A stretch of DNA of 64,000 nucleotides from Cladorhizidae sp. MBARI D1340-BT2 (GCA_028752905.1 JAQNBH010000004.1:36238765-36302764), one strand, 5' to 3'; positions 11,581-22,500 are shown, counted from the first letter of the stretch. The notes: a model not told the origin generated them from the letters alone. Translations and numbers: made by a program.

Positions 11581-12165
11581 TGCAAGAAGGCTGACCAATC
11601 AATGGTAAATTTTTCTCATAAGTCTGCAGGCTTGTTGGATCTGACAATGAAGAATGCACCCAATCTCATCCAATGGATAGACAAACTGGTGATTGCCTTC
11701 AATGAACTCAAAGAGGAGCTACTCAAGCAACCTGTGTTGATGAGTCCAGATCCTAACAGGAAATACTACCTGCAGATTGCCATTTGAGAATGGGGGGTTG
11801 GTGTAGTTCTCAGCCAGCTAGATGACAGCGGAGCAGAATACCTGGTGGGATACTTCAGCTGTAAATTTTGACTGAGGGAGACCCGTTACTCAACTGTAGA
11901 GAAGGTGGGCCTGGCTCTGGTTGATTCGCTCAGGCACTTTGAGGTCTACTTAGTCAGAAAAAAGTTTATAATCCAGATGAATCATCATGCCTTATGCTAC
12001 ATCAACTCTATGAACAACACCAATAGACGGCTCATGAGATGGGCTCTGATTTTTAAGCCATTTGATTTCGATGTTACCTACCATCCTAGGACAGCAAATG
12101 CCAATGCTGATGCTCTCTCCAGGAAAAGCTGGGAAAGATGGCCAGCGACTGAACAAGAAGGGGGA
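11539..12165 (+). pseudogene. Ty3/gypsy RNase H region, degenerate and out of order
   Basis: Downstream of the integrase core the frame shifts into a gypsy RNase H segment: LLDLTMKNAPN, AFNELKEELLKQPVL, VGVVLSQLDDSGAEYLVGYFS, RYSTVEKVGLALVDSLRHFE, then NANADALSRKSW. The usual DAS motif after PDP...LQ is replaced by IAI and a stop. In normal gypsy order RNase H precedes integrase; here it follows it. The segment ends a few codons before LTR copy B. Confidence 0.75.
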
Positions 12166-12600
12166 ATGTCAGGGATGACTGCTGGACAACAGCAGAGAAC
12201 CGGCACTGGGATAAAGGAACAGCTGTTAATTTATTATCTTAGTTAACACCTCACATGTGTTGATGATTTAAAGGTGTGAGGATCATTCTGCCTGTTGCAG
12301 TATGTGATTTGTCCATTTTGTATTTGCCATGTCAGCAGTGGAGTGCCTACTTAAGGAAGCTCTCCACAGCCTCATTGTGTTCTGTTCTGTTCGGTTGTGT
12401 TCTGTTCTGCTACTAATGTTACTGCAACTATTGTTCTCTATTAGACTCGAGTTCTGTGTGTTAGTTATTTTTAACCAATCTTGTGTCCTAACATTGCATA
12501 GAGGCTTCTTTAGCCAGATATAGGCTAAACACCATAAAGATCATTAATAAACCTGGTCTAACCATGGAGGTGTCCATGTGAATTATATTGATGAATCCAA
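12165..12600 (+). mobile_element. Gypsy LTR copy B, plus orientation
   Basis: It begins near TGTCAGGGATGACTGC, directly after the last codons of the RNase H fragment. It carries the shared promoter-like block GGAGTGCCTACTTAAGGAAG, a TTGTGTTCTG repeat tract and, later, AATAAACCTGG, a plausible polyadenylation signal. Its first half aligns with the reverse complement of 10,640-10,920. Confidence 0.6.
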
Positions 12601-12604
12601 ACCC

Positions 12605-13205
12605 CTCACTTCACCACCTATCATATCTCCCATTCAAGAGTACACAAGGTGAAGGAGGAAATCATCCAGGTGCTGCGGGCTGTGCTGATGCATGTGAGCA
12701 GAAGTCCGTAGGCAGCACTAATTGTGCTAGTCCAAAAGAAAGATGGCAGCCTTAGCATCTGTGATGACTACAGAGAGCTCAACATGATGACTAAACCAGA
12801 TACTTTTCCAATGTCAAGGGTGGAAGAATCGATGGCTTGGCAGCTCCCGAATACATGACAACCCTGGAACTCACTCAGGGCTATATTGAAGAACAATCAA
12901 GGGAAAAGACGGCCTTAACCACACCGTTTGGCGAGTATGAATTTTTGGTGATGCCTTTTCTCCTGGTGGGGCCCCCATCAACCTTATAAATTGCTTATTT
13001 TCTGATGTGGCAAGTTAAGCATCTGCGAATATGGATGGCCTTGTTATCTTTAGTTGAGCATGGGAGGAACATCTCACCCATGTTAGTTACACCCTAACCA
13101 GACTGGCCAAAGCAGGGCTGACACTTGAGTTCCAAATGCCAGATAGCCAATGTCTGAATGCCTTTACTTGGGTCATGTGGTGGGAAGGAACCAGGTCTTA
13201 CCATA
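12605..13205 (+). pseudogene. Ty3/gypsy reverse transcriptase fragment
   Basis: The plus-strand frames give VLVQKKDGSLSICDDYRELN, TKPDTFPMSRVEESMA, then TTPFGEYEFLVMPF in a second frame and a late GHVVGRN-like block. These are fingers and palm motifs of a gypsy RT, which copies element RNA into DNA. The catalytic YLDD-type box reads NMDGLVIFS, so one of the paired aspartates is Gly. Stops and at least one frameshift interrupt it. It follows LTR copy B but lacks gag, consistent with scrambling. Confidence 0.75.
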
Positions 13206-13404
13206 TAGAGTGGTGTGCAGAAGTTAAATAGAATATTATTTTATGAAATAGAAGGAAGAGTTTTGAGTTTACATCATTAGAAGAATAAAAACACATGTTC
13301 ACCTCGATTCCTAGCAAAAAGTGTATTCGTTATTGACAATAACTCTTCTTGTTCAACATTAACTTTAAAATAATTCAATCACGTGTTTTTTTCAATAATG
13401 AAGA

Positions 13405-13745
13405 TGAAAACAAGGGACTGACAAAGGTGAAGATGTAAGTTGAAGGCTGATGTAGGTGAAAATGTAAGAGAAGGGTTGATGTAGGTGAAGATGAAAGAGA
13501 AGGACTAATGTTGAAGGTGAGAGGCTTGATGGAGGTGAAAAATAAAGCAAAGGACTGATCTGGGTGAAGATGTAAGAGAAGGGATGATGAAGGTTGAGAT
13601 ATAAGAGAAGGGCTAATGTAAGTGAAGATTTATGGGAAGGACTGATGTAGGTGAAGATGTAAGAGTAGGGCTAATGTTGGTGAAGATGTTTGAGAAGTAG
13701 GTGAAGATGTAAGGGAAGGGCTGTAGGTGATGCTTTAAGAGCAAG
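13405..13745. repeat. Minisatellite, about 30-bp unit
   Basis: About eleven degenerate copies of a unit with the core GGTGAAGATGTAAGAGAAGG followed by a CTGATGTA or CTAATGTT variant. The copies differ in length through short deletions. Confidence 0.85.
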
Positions 13746-14252
13746 TATACCAGAATATCTAATAGAGAGATGGAAAGTACAAGGAGACTAATATTGTCAC
13801 ACTAGGGAAGAAACGTTCAGTGAAATCTTAACAGAGAAATCCAGAGACTAGCTAGAGCAGTATAAGCAGTCAAGGAAGGAAACATCCAGAAAGAGCTGAT
13901 CAGAGAAAGGCAGACACTATCAAGAAGAAGTACAAGTGAAACTCTTAGCAGTGCAAACTTCTTCCTTGGGGGGAGTGTCCCCACTGTGCAAAGCATTGAG
14001 ATGCTTTAAGGTTTAATATGAAGCTGAGCTGCTGCTAATACAATGGCAAGATTAGTCTACCAGCTCTGTCTGAGTACCCACAAACACTACAAATACTATT
14101 TGTGGAAACGATCAGGAAAATAGTTTTTGTCAAACATAAGGAAATACTGTCACTTCCACTGCATCTCTGCATTTATTCCTGGAAGAGGTGCATTATATCA
14201 CCTACATGTGTACATTGCCACACACGTTCGCTCAACACCCAATGTTGCTATA
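13746..14252. other. Unassigned spacer
   Basis: I recognise no gene or repeat here. There is a purine-rich stretch at 13,800-13,950 and a short GGGG run at about 13,970. It ends at the next microsatellite. Confidence 0.5.
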
Positions 14253-14668
14253 TTATTTGTTGTTATTTTTGTTGTTGTTGTTGTTATTGTTGTTGTTATT
14301 GATGTTGTTGTTATTCTTATTGTTGTTGTTGCTGTTATTGTAGATATTATTATTGCTATTACTATTATTATTGCTATTATTATTGCTATTATTATTGCTA
14401 TTATTATTGCTATTATTATTGCTGTTATTATTACTATTATTAATACTATTATTATTATTATTATTATTACTATTACTACTATTACTACTATTATTACTAC
14501 TATTATTACTACTATTATTACTACTATTATTACTACTATTATTACTACTATTATTACTACCATTATTACTATTACTACCATTATTACTATTACTTACTAC
14601 CATTACTACTACCATTACTACTTTTATTACTACTATTATTACTACTATTACTATTATTAATTAGTAGT
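14253..14668. repeat. TTATTR/TTACTA microsatellite
   Basis: About 415 bp of T-rich triplets that grade from TTGTTG through GCTATTATTATT to CTACTATTATTA. It gives poly-Leu, poly-Ile and poly-Asn ORFs in all frames, none of them genes. A complementary tract of the same type borders the inverted paralogous block at 41,345-41,735. Confidence 0.95.
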
Positions 14669-15190
14669 AGTAGAAACTGGAAACCCATTCTCTTCTCAAC
14701 TCTATGATAGAGCCAACTTTCTATACCAAGTCTAAGATCAAAAGGTCATATTCCCAAGTCTTTTATAAAGATTTGGTATGTAATTGCATGTTTTTGACCA
14801 CATCAGGAATTCAATCTCGTCTCTAAGACAACCAAATGATGTACCAGTTAATACTCAAAACATGAATGACATTATTCTTAGAAATAATCATAAGAAGTGT
14901 ATGCATCTCCAATGCATAATATGGTATCCACTATGAAAGGAAATTGAACTGACTATTTAGTTCATCAGTCATGCTTTATCCTATATAATTATGGTGCTTA
15001 ATATTGATCAATGCTCCTGGAAGCCATTTTGGGAAGCAAGTTGGACATACTCTTTGTGATGCTTTTGGATATGGAAACAGTGACATGAAAGCAATTATAT
15101 TGGTGGTGTAAATATCATTCTTGGAAGGCCACAAGAGCACACATCATGACATCGGTTGGAGCAAACTAGGAGTGTAGACTGCATAATAGA
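14669..15190 (+). repeat. Upstream arm of a dispersed segment (inverted copy at 40.65-41.34 kb)
   Basis: This block aligns with the reverse complement of about 40,650-41,340. Shared landmarks are TATACCAAGTCT, TTAGTTCATCAGT, ATGCTCCTGGAA, AAGTTGGACATAC, TTTGGATATG/TGTGGATATG and GCATAATAG. The stretch around 15,000-15,050 also resembles sequence just upstream of receptor gene 2 (56,490-56,540), which suggests it was once a receptor-gene 5' flank. Confidence 0.7.
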
Positions 15191-15194
15191 TCGA

Positions 15195-15690
15195 AATGTC
15201 CCTTCATCAACTCATAGTCCCATTTGTTGAACCATTTGTTGGTGTGGATTATTTCTGTGATATCTTGAAAGGAGGCGGACCTCCTTTGTTTGATGTAAGC
15301 CATAGCCATTTCAGTTCACAATGTACCAAACCACAATTCACTTTCCTCCAATACTGGCTAAAAGTTATACATACTACAGATGCCACACCTACACGTTACC
15401 ATAGAGTTATACAAATATGTACAGTTGCTGCAAGAGCCTAAGCTAACACATTTGTTGCTGATCATCCTCTGTGAGATGCAGCTGGTGTGGGCCTCAGAAA
15501 CATGTTGCTCCTTTAACAGTGTTCCATGATCCTACAAGCAGCTCTCAGTGCCTATATACCAATATTTATATGGAGATGAGAGTGTCTCATGATAAGGGCA
15601 GAAGTAATGCTACTGAATTTGCAGTGATACATATTCATCTGTGCAGGTCACACACTCCTACTTCTGTAATTAAAACAAGAGGTCGTTACA
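15195..15690 (+). pseudogene. Truncated fibrinogen-like receptor pseudogene A (C-terminal part only)
   Basis: Nucleotide alignment with the last third of receptor gene 2 is clear. CATTTGTTGGTG-GATTATTTCTGTGATA matches the VGEDYFCD coding region. Later come GGGCCTCAGAACATG-like sequence (CGPQNMCC), TTCTACAAGCAGCT-like sequence (FYKQL) and GAGATGAGRGTGT (EMRV). A 60-100 bp insertion interrupts it after the first match, and the reading frame is lost several times. The transmembrane and fibrinogen-like N-terminal parts are absent. It shares its left breakpoint sequence (CCCTTCATCA) with pseudogene C near 63.03 kb. Confidence 0.75.
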
Positions 15691-15949
15691 CCGAGTGCGA
15701 GTACATTAAAAAATCGTAATAACTCTCGTTTGAGAGAAACTAATTATTTGGCAAGTTTGACTTTTTCATGAAAAAGACGAGAACTAGTTCCACTACTGGT
15801 ATCCCGCATAATTTTTAATGATTATAGATCCCCGGACGTCCCTTATTTATGGAGGATGCATAGGAGGATACTTAGAAAGTGAAATGTCATCATCACAGTT
15901 GTAAAATTTGTCATCACATTTGTAGTTACGAAAATGATAGCATTGGAAA

Positions 15950-16165
15950 GAAGCTGATATCTGCCACCTTGCCCGATGATGGTGTGTGCCTAACTCTCCC
16001 TCCATCATAGTTATGTACAGTATGAAGCAGCATGTGCTCACCATCTCACTTACATGTGTTTCTATTGATGTAGATCATTAGGCATGTGACAGGTGCTGGA
16101 CATGGCTGAGGTGCTGCCTATGTATATAACTGAGTGATATTATACAGTTGGCAACTATGGCCATG
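15950..16165 (+). repeat. Receptor-gene 3'-flank repeat, copy downstream of pseudogene A
   Basis: It contains GAAGCTGATATCTG, CTCCCTCCATCATAGTTATG, ATGTGCTCACCATC and GAGTGATATTATAC. The same landmarks in the same order occur at 63,400-63,580 and, inverted, at 40,400-40,615. A weaker version follows receptor gene 1 at 29,380-29,520. Confidence 0.8.
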
Positions 16166-16840
16166 TAATTCCACCAAACTTTTAAGCACAGCTACTCCAT
16201 TTCTCTCTTTATACAAAGTTGTAGTGCAGACAAATCTTGTAGTCAATAGTTATCAGCCATGTCATATTTCAACCTCATTAATAAATCATGAATAAAAAAA
16301 AAAATTAAATTCATTCTTATAACTTTGGAGCTCCATAGATTCTGCACAATTTACTGCAAGGATAAAAATAGATCTCTCTTTTGTGATGTGCTGTCTTGTG
16401 ATACTAAAACGGTTATAGGTACAAAGATGCCCAAATTACATACAGCTAATATGGGGATACTTCACAATCTGATTGCCTGAACTAGCTGAGGGGTGGCTCC
16501 TTGTTCCTATGTGTTAGACAGCTGAAATAACTAGTGTGGCAAAAGTAAGCCCAGCTCTATACAACAAGTGTTTTCAGTTTGTGTTAATAAGTGTTTATTT
16601 GACTAGCATGGTCACTGAATATGTCAATGGCTGATGTCAGGGACCACACACCCACTGATGGCCTGACTAAAGGATTAACACCATAGAACCACAAGATCAC
16701 ATGCATACACAATTATTGGGCCATATTAGGCAATAATAAGAACCATAGAATATCATTTCCTTATTTATTCATTTATGTGCTGGAGCCAGCCATCCGGACC
16801 GATTGGATCATAATGACAAATTTTGTTGGATCTATCTCTA
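16166..16840. other. Unassigned spacer before transposase fragment
   Basis: AT-rich, with no repeat array and no recognisable coding block. The right part may be eroded upstream sequence of the DDE transposase that follows, but I could not match it. Confidence 0.4.
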
Positions 16841-16849
16841 CCAATACTG

Positions 16850-17140
16850 CATAAACTACCAGTTCAAACTCAGAAATCGAAGGTAAGAGCTTATTACCAG
16901 CAGGGGGAACAGAGCAATATTTTTGCCAAAATTCCACTGTGAACTCAATCCAATTGAACGTGTGTGGGGTCAAGCAAAATGGTATACAAGTGCCAATTGT
17001 GAATACTCGTTTAATGGTTTGGAGAAAATTATACATACTGCTGTTAGTATTCAGCTGATGAGAAAGTAAAATACGGGAGTACCACAGAGCGTACAGAGAA
17101 GAGATAAGCCAGGTACTTTTAAAAAGTACAAAAGTAATCA
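16850..17140 (+). pseudogene. DDE-superfamily transposase C-terminal fragment
   Basis: One plus-strand frame reads AIFLPKFHCELNPIERVWGQ followed by AKWYTSANCEYSFNGLEKII. This is the well-known block around the last acidic residue (the E in NPIE) of a DDE transposase group common in sponges, cnidarians and fungi, possibly Kyakuja/Dileera-Zisupton-like. Such enzymes cut and rejoin element ends. Upstream RxHVV-type sequence is eroded and only about 90 codons remain. The 122-codon minus-strand ORF over the same bases (16,773-17,141) is antisense shadow. Confidence 0.65.
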
Positions 17141-17675
17141 TTGTGTCCCTGAAACTGAACTAAATTAAAGTCCATTTATATACTCCTAAAAAAAAAAAAT
17201 CTGTTTTAACAGTATTGCAATACACTATACATAAAATTAGCTCACTTAAGAAATTTTCTATTCTATTTCATAGACTTTCAAAAAAAGACCCACGAAAATA
17301 GATTTTTTATCATATTTTTAAAATAAGACCTTCAACAAAAAAAATTATTTAATAGTTCCCTAAACCATTAAACCACACACCAAATTGCAAATCCCTAGCT
17401 CAAAATCACAGCAAGTTATGGCTATTTTTATACATCAAAGATTAAATAATTAAGGCCGGTTGGCATTGGCATTAATATTTTCATTGTCCATAAACTTCAG
17501 AACATAATATTTAATTATTAATGTCACAGAAATCTGTTTCAGGTTATTTATATATATTTTATATAGCTTTAAACAAGACCTTCTTTTATGGACATCTATG
17601 ACTTTCTGCACTATAGTCATCTCAGGTTTCCAGTGGTGATGACACATCTTCCCTTTCACAGAGTGATTCTCCTCA
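17141..17675. other. AT-rich spacer
   Basis: Contains A-rich runs and no convincing gene. A 69-codon minus-strand ORF (17,450-17,659) has no recognisable motif. Confidence 0.4.
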
Positions 17676-17850
17676 TTTGTTTGACTTTCCCAACCATTCA
17701 GTTAGAACTCTCAGAAGATTGCCACATGTTTCTAGAACCACAGCAGTAGTTGCCATTATTGGTGAAGTTTCCTCTCATAATGATGTTGACAAATGAGATC
17801 ACCTTTTTAAATTTCCTTCTCGCCACTCAGGTCTTCTCCAGATTTACTTT
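17676..17850 (+). pseudogene. Possible non-LTR retroelement pre-RT fragment
   Basis: A short plus-strand stretch reads TLRRLPHVSRTTAVVAI, then HNDVDK and LFKFPSRHS. It recalls the HIPRxxR...AxxW..LFxFPxR segment that precedes the RT in some animal non-LTR elements. It is only about 55 codons with a stop inside. It may be the same class as the module at 49.08-49.77 kb, but that link is a guess. Confidence 0.35.
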
Positions 17851-17879
17851 TGTTCACATATTTTAATCTCATGATGATA

Positions 17880-18209
17880 TATTTTCTAATTGTTCAGGTA
17901 TACTGAAAAGTTTATTATGATTGTACGTAGCTGTACCAGGCAAGTAGGTACATGTAGCCTGGTATTGTACAAATTTACTGGCATACTACATCTGTATCAG
18001 TCATCCTTTGTATATATGTCAACTATGTAGCCAGTTGTTGTCTTGGTCTATAGCAACAGTACCTGTGCTTACCATACCAAGATATTTAGTAGTAACTGAA
18101 TGTAAGGCATGAATAGTGAGCATCAATCAAGCTAGTTCTGCATCAGGTAAGTTTGTAGCGAACTGATCAAGCTTGTATTCCTTTTCAAGACTTTACTAAG
18201 CATTCCCAT
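17880..18209. repeat. Segmental duplication arm 1 (paralogue at 23.54-23.89 kb)
   Basis: Shares GGCAAGTAGGTACA, ACTGGCATACTACAT, CAGGTAAGTTTG and TTACTAAGCAT with 23,535-23,885 in the same order. It ends exactly where the gypsy LTR at 18,210 begins. Matching sequence resumes beyond the element at 20,155 (paralogue 24,630). Confidence 0.75.
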
Positions 18210-18455
18210 TGTGGTGATCCGAGATGCCATCTTGTAAGTAAGAGTCACAGCCATTAGCTAGTAACACAACTGCCAACTATAACTACTATAACTTGAAAAC
18301 TATTGCCACTTGCAATAATAGAGCAACTGAATAATAGTAAGCCATCAAATTATATGTCTAAAGAACTTATATAAGCATTTAACAGGAAACAGGAAACGGA
18401 ATAAAACCATCGTAATTCAGCACGCATATGAATAATGTTTCTACTAATGATGCCA
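18210..18455 (-). repeat. 3' LTR of the gypsy deletion derivative
   Basis: Matches 19,913-20,140 in the same orientation. Shared landmarks are CATATGCRTGCT, GTTTTATTCCG, CTTATATAAGTTCT, AGTTGGCAGTTG and the 3' end GCATCTC followed by CACCACA. It follows the integrase stop region by about 50 bp. Confidence 0.8.
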
Positions 18456-18516
18456 CTTCACCCCTCTGAGACCATAAGTTGGTCAGTCACCATCCAAATA
18501 GTTGGGAAGATGGCAG

Positions 18517-19350
18517 TTATTGGCTGATTGGCAAGTAGAAGTTGAGTGAGGCTCTGTGCCTTCTTGGAATGGGAGGTGTTGATGATATGGGAAATGCTAA
18601 TGAAACGGTTTGGGGTCTGGGGTGATCCATGAGTGGAACAGCATTGCGGGTGTATGTCAGGAATGTAAATATCACAGAGGTAGAGGAAGAAGTTCTTTTG
18701 GGAGAAAGAGTGTGAACATCCCTCCAACATATAGCATCCATGTAGTGATAGACAATGTGACCAGACTCAAGTTGTACATGGTAAGAGAGAGGTTTAGTGA
18801 TCTTTATGACTTTGCCTGGAAGCCAGGTCGTTGTTGCAGTGGAGAAATATTTCACATAAACACTATCTCTTACATGGAAGGTTCTGAGTGGCTTTGAAGT
18901 ATCATGCTGCTCAGCTTGCTTTGCCTGGTGCTTCTCAACACATTGAGTGATGTCTGGGAAGAGTCTGTCCAGAGATGATCTGAGATGACGATTCATCAGC
19001 CACTGTGCTGGGGAAATGCCTGTAGTCTGTGGAGTGATACGATATGTGAATAGAAATTTCGATACTTTTTCTTGAATGGTATATCCAAGTGTATGCTTTG
19101 GACCACTTTTGAAGATTTGCACTGCACCTCAGCTAACCAATTGCTTGAAGGGTAGTATGGAGCTGTTGTAATGTGTACAATGCTGCTAGGTCTTGGATAT
19201 TTGATGCCCTTTTGACCTGTTTGCAAAATGTCCTTTTCCTTGTAATAATGGCAAGCTTGCAATGGGAAGCTAGGTAAGAACCACAATGATAACAAGTGAT
19301 GATTGCACATTTGAAATGACGACCAGAATTGTGAGTTCAGGTCTTTCATT
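18517..19350 (-). pseudogene. Ty3/gypsy integrase C-terminal part, degenerate
   Basis: From 19,175 leftwards one frame shows the TAPYYPSSNWLAEVQ block around the catalytic Glu. A second frame, open for 201 codons to 18,517, shows KFLFTYRITPQTTGISPA, LRSSLDRLFPDI, RTFHVRDSVYVKYF and TWLPGKVIKITKPLSYHVQL. This is the GPY/F-type C-terminal domain of K02A2.6-like gypsy integrases, which binds DNA and targets insertion. The D,D part of the catalytic core is missing; sequence above 19,200 belongs to gag. The long open frame suggests fairly recent decay. Confidence 0.75.
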
Positions 19351-19882
19351 GTGTGCTAGCTTATTTGCATCTCTCCTGGATGCTTCCACCATCTGTGAGG
19401 GTAGTGCCGCTCTATGTTAGGTCACTCTCAGCAAGGAACTTGCACTGAATTTCTTGGTGATTGACACTACTGCAGATGAGCCGATCTCTCAGCATCTCTT
19501 CCAGCAGATCCTTGGTGCCAAATTTTCAGTTATGAGCTTGATCTCTTAGTGCTGTGTTGTAGTCAGCAATGGAGCTTCTGCGAGTGAGTGTTCAAATGAA
19601 ATCTGTAAACGATGGTCGAATTTTTAGAACCGTATTGAGCCTACAGTAAAGCCATCAGTGAGCTGTAAGTGACATCTTTTGAATTCAGCTTGCCAACTGG
19701 TATAACTAAGCTGCACAACAGCTTGAACATTGGGTCGCTCCACACAGTAAGCAAAATCAAGTGCTTTTTCGCTGCATTCTCTATGTTGTTTGCCATATAG
19801 TAGAACTGGAGATTTTCCTTGTATATATGTTCCAGTCATACAAGGTCAGGTTGAAAGGTTTGATTTTGCTGTAAGTAGTCAT
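19350..19882 (-). pseudogene. Ty3/gypsy gag, degenerate
   Basis: A gag-like start at 19,882 (MTTYSKIKPFNL) is followed in shifting frames by FYYMANNIENAAKK, HLILLTVCGATTFKLLCSL, SIADYNTALRDQAHN and EEMLRDRLICSSVNH. These are hallmarks of the gypsy capsid. A decayed CCHC knuckle (CYHCG...HCK) lies near 19,290-19,230, just before the integrase. Stops and frameshifts prevent translation as one protein. In intact elements gag forms the particle that packages RNA. Confidence 0.7.
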
Positions 19883-19912
19883 AGTTGGTTGCTTTATCCT
19901 CATCACCACAAG

Positions 19913-20140
19913 TGTGGTAACCTGAGATGCACACTTTTGTAAGTAACAGTCACAGTCGTTAGACTTGTAACCAACAACTGCCAACTACAACTATTATAAC
20001 TAGAAAACTATTGCTACTTGCAATAATACAACAACTGAATAAAAAGCCATCAAATTTATCACTACAGAACTTATATAAGCAAACAGGGAACGGAATAAAA
20101 CCATGGTAATTAAGCATGCATATGAAATATTAATGAGTCA
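19913..20140 (-). repeat. 5' LTR of the gypsy deletion derivative
   Basis: Pairs with 18,210-18,455. The gag ATG lies only about 30 bp beyond its end, so the primer-binding site must be very close. The sequence TGGTGATGAGG just after the LTR is a candidate. The LTR pair has several indels, so the insertion is not recent. Confidence 0.75.
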
Positions 20141-20149
20141 GTTTTGAAA

Positions 20150-20310
20150 CCTATAGCAGTCGATATCAAATTTAACTTCTTAGTTTGGTTCAGTACATAG
20201 ATTCTACAGTTTGTCAGTAGTAGTATGAGTAAAGTAGAGTTCTCTAATGATGGTAGTACTATTGCTCTCTGAAGATACCTGAACAATGAGATTAACTCCA
20301 ATCAATCAGT
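20150..20310. repeat. Segmental duplication arm 2 (paralogue at 24.63-24.79 kb)
   Basis: Shares TAGCAGTC, ATAGATTCTACAGTTTGTCAG and GACACCTGAACAATGA-like sequence with 24,625-24,790 in the same orientation. Confidence 0.75.
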
Positions 20311-21010
20311 GTGTTCAGTGTGATATGATTGGTAAAGGATTAATATTTTGGTGTAATTTTTATGGTAAGCGATAGATATTAGGAGTAAGGTTTTTGTAAG
20401 ACCTGTTTGGTAAAGTATCAATACTCTGTGTGACAATGTGAGTGATTTACTAAATTATCAAATCTTAGTAAAAGGTGTGCAATATATATTTAGTGAAGGG
20501 CCAACTTTTCGTGACTTTTAGGGTAAAGAGTCATATCAGTGTGATTTCTTTGGTTAAGAGTCAGGGTTAGTGAATACGTGTATCATGTAAATGTTCTATA
20601 TTTAGCTGAACTCTTGGTAAGGTGTCAATATTTAGTTTGAAGTGTTCGGTAAATTTTAGTGATTTGTTTATCACTTGCTGTTCATGTATATAAAGGGTTG
20701 TTAATGTTTGTGATAGCTTTGTGGGGTATAGAACCATTACTTGGTTTTAAAGCGATTAGGACCATTTGGTGAGGCTTAGATATTTTGGTGTTGAAGTAGT
20801 GTTTTGAGAAGTTTTAGGTAAATGGTTAGCCTTTAGTGTTAGCTCAGGTGAACTGTTTGGTAAAGTGTAATCCAAGAGTATGGATGGCTTGCTAAAGGGT
20901 AATTATTTTAATATTAACTGTTTGGTAATGGGAGAGTGTTTATTCTGATTGCTTGGTAAAGGTTTACATTTTAGTGTGAGCCATTTAGTACTGTATCATA
21001 CTGCTTCTGA
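20310..21010. repeat. Degenerate repeat rich in TTTGGTAAAGTGTCA-like motifs
   Basis: About 700 bp in which a unit of roughly 30-40 bp keeps recurring with heavy drift: TTGGTAAAGKGT, then an ATTTAGTGTGA-like half. Complementary motifs (TCACACTAATA, CCCTTTATCAAA) occur at 42,110-42,260. No coding potential is evident. Confidence 0.55.
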
Positions 21011-22500
21011 CTTCTGTAGTGAGCTCACAGTAAGTGTTTTGTTCACCTCTCACAACTGTTTTGCAGATAGAAGAGAATCCTCGTCTGGTGTCACAATCCT
21101 ATGACTCCTAGCACCAACATCACACATTTGCACGTGAAACAGCTGGTCTATTATGGAATGAGTTATTCTTCAATGTTTCTTCCTACCTCCCTCCCCCCCT
21201 CATCCCCCCTTTCCTAGGGATTAGTTCCTTTTTCAAATATATAATTTAGTTCCACCCCTGAAGCTATGTCGGATATGATTATGGCAAAGTACAACCTTGA
21301 AAATATTATTATTCTATGCTAGCATGCGTATCATCAGTAATTGAGTGTACAACCTTCACCAGGTATTTTCTAAGACTTCCGGGAACACCAGAGTAAAACG
21401 GAGGGAGAGAGAAGTTAGCAACAATTTGCTTCGGAACCGGAGGAGAAAGAAGAGATGGACTTGAATTGCTTATCTTTCTACATATTACAGAACAAGAATT
21501 GCTTATCTTTCTACATATTACAGAACAAAAACAAACAAACAAAACACGACCCTTGACCTCCTTCTTGTGCTGATTAGCTCTTGTATATATGAGACATAAA
21601 GCTTGTGCAAGAATATTTATGTTAAGGTAAGGTAGACAATGTTTCACAGAGGAATTATGGTTTGGGTGAACATTGGGAGGAAACTTGTGCTTCTTTCAAG
21701 CAAGCTTGTCAAGATGAAGTAGATAATAAATGACTGCCATTTGGGCTACTAAGTGGACACTTTGTATAATTATATATAATAATTATGCTAGATGTGTGTG
21801 TGATGTAAAGAGTAAGTATATGTAAACTGTACACAGAACAGGATCATATATGCAAGATTTGATATTTGAATTGTTGGGAGGGAAGTCAGTCTTATGTTTA
21901 TCTAGGTAGCTACTCGTTTTTAAAGATAAAATCTTCTTTTTTGTTCTAGGCTGCAACATTACATCTAAGGGGCCTTAAAAGGATATTCATAAACTTGAGT
22001 TTACGCCATCTGAGTGTCCGAAAAAATCTTCCAAGTTCAAAGTGAGAGTTCTCATTGAGGGTGTGGCAGATATCTTGTTAGTTATGATATACACAGTCTA
22101 AAAAAAGTTCATTGTGGATACCCTTTACCAAAATATACACAATTTCCTACTCTTTTGATTTTCTTCCTGTAGACCCAGGATGAATAGTTTTACATTAACT
22201 TAAAAATATACATAGCCTGCCCTTTATTCATCATGCAGTCTGCAGTAATATACTGGTAGTTGTTACTGTAGGGTTATTATTTTTACTATACAAAGATGTT
22301 CATGAAATTGTGCCCTTTCATAAAGATAACCTTAATTTAGCTACAACGGTGTGCTGTAGAATATCCTGTTTAGCTATAGTCCAGCTGTTAAGGACGCCAT
22401 GTTGAAGAAGTTGTGCAAAATTGAGTACATGCATGATAATTTACTATTTAAGGTATAGATCACTTTAAGATGGTTCAAACCACCCTATATCACTTAGGAT
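21011..22500. other. Spacer with a 33-bp tandem duplication
   Basis: At 21,463-21,528 a 33-bp unit beginning GAATTGCTTATCTTTCTACA is repeated twice. It lies in a 112-codon minus-strand ORF (21,309-21,647) that has no recognisable motif. A C-rich run lies at 21,190-21,215. Otherwise I see no gene. Confidence 0.5.

Larger units (their letters stand above)
18210..20140 (-). mobile_element. Ty3/gypsy deletion derivative with both LTRs
   Basis: On the minus strand the order is 5' LTR (about 20,140-19,913), gag (19,882 to about 19,350), integrase (about 19,300-18,517) and 3' LTR (about 18,455-18,210). The two LTRs match over about 240 bp and each carries CTTATATAAG, a likely TATA element, and the terminal block GCATCTC...ACCACA. 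Protease, RT and RNase H are missing, so this is an internal deletion of a roughly 5-kb element. Right of the 5' LTR, flank sequence matching the paralogous segment resumes, so the element sits inside a duplicated host segment. Confidence 0.8.

Noticed and set aside
14127..14664. Poly-Ile/poly-Leu/poly-Asn ORFs
   Set aside because: They are translation of a triplet microsatellite in every frame.
16773..17141. 122-codon minus-strand ORF
   Set aside because: It lies opposite the DDE transposase block with FHCELNPIE on the plus strand.
18610..18897. 95-codon plus-strand ORF
   Set aside because: It is a shadow of the gypsy integrase C-terminal domain on the minus strand.
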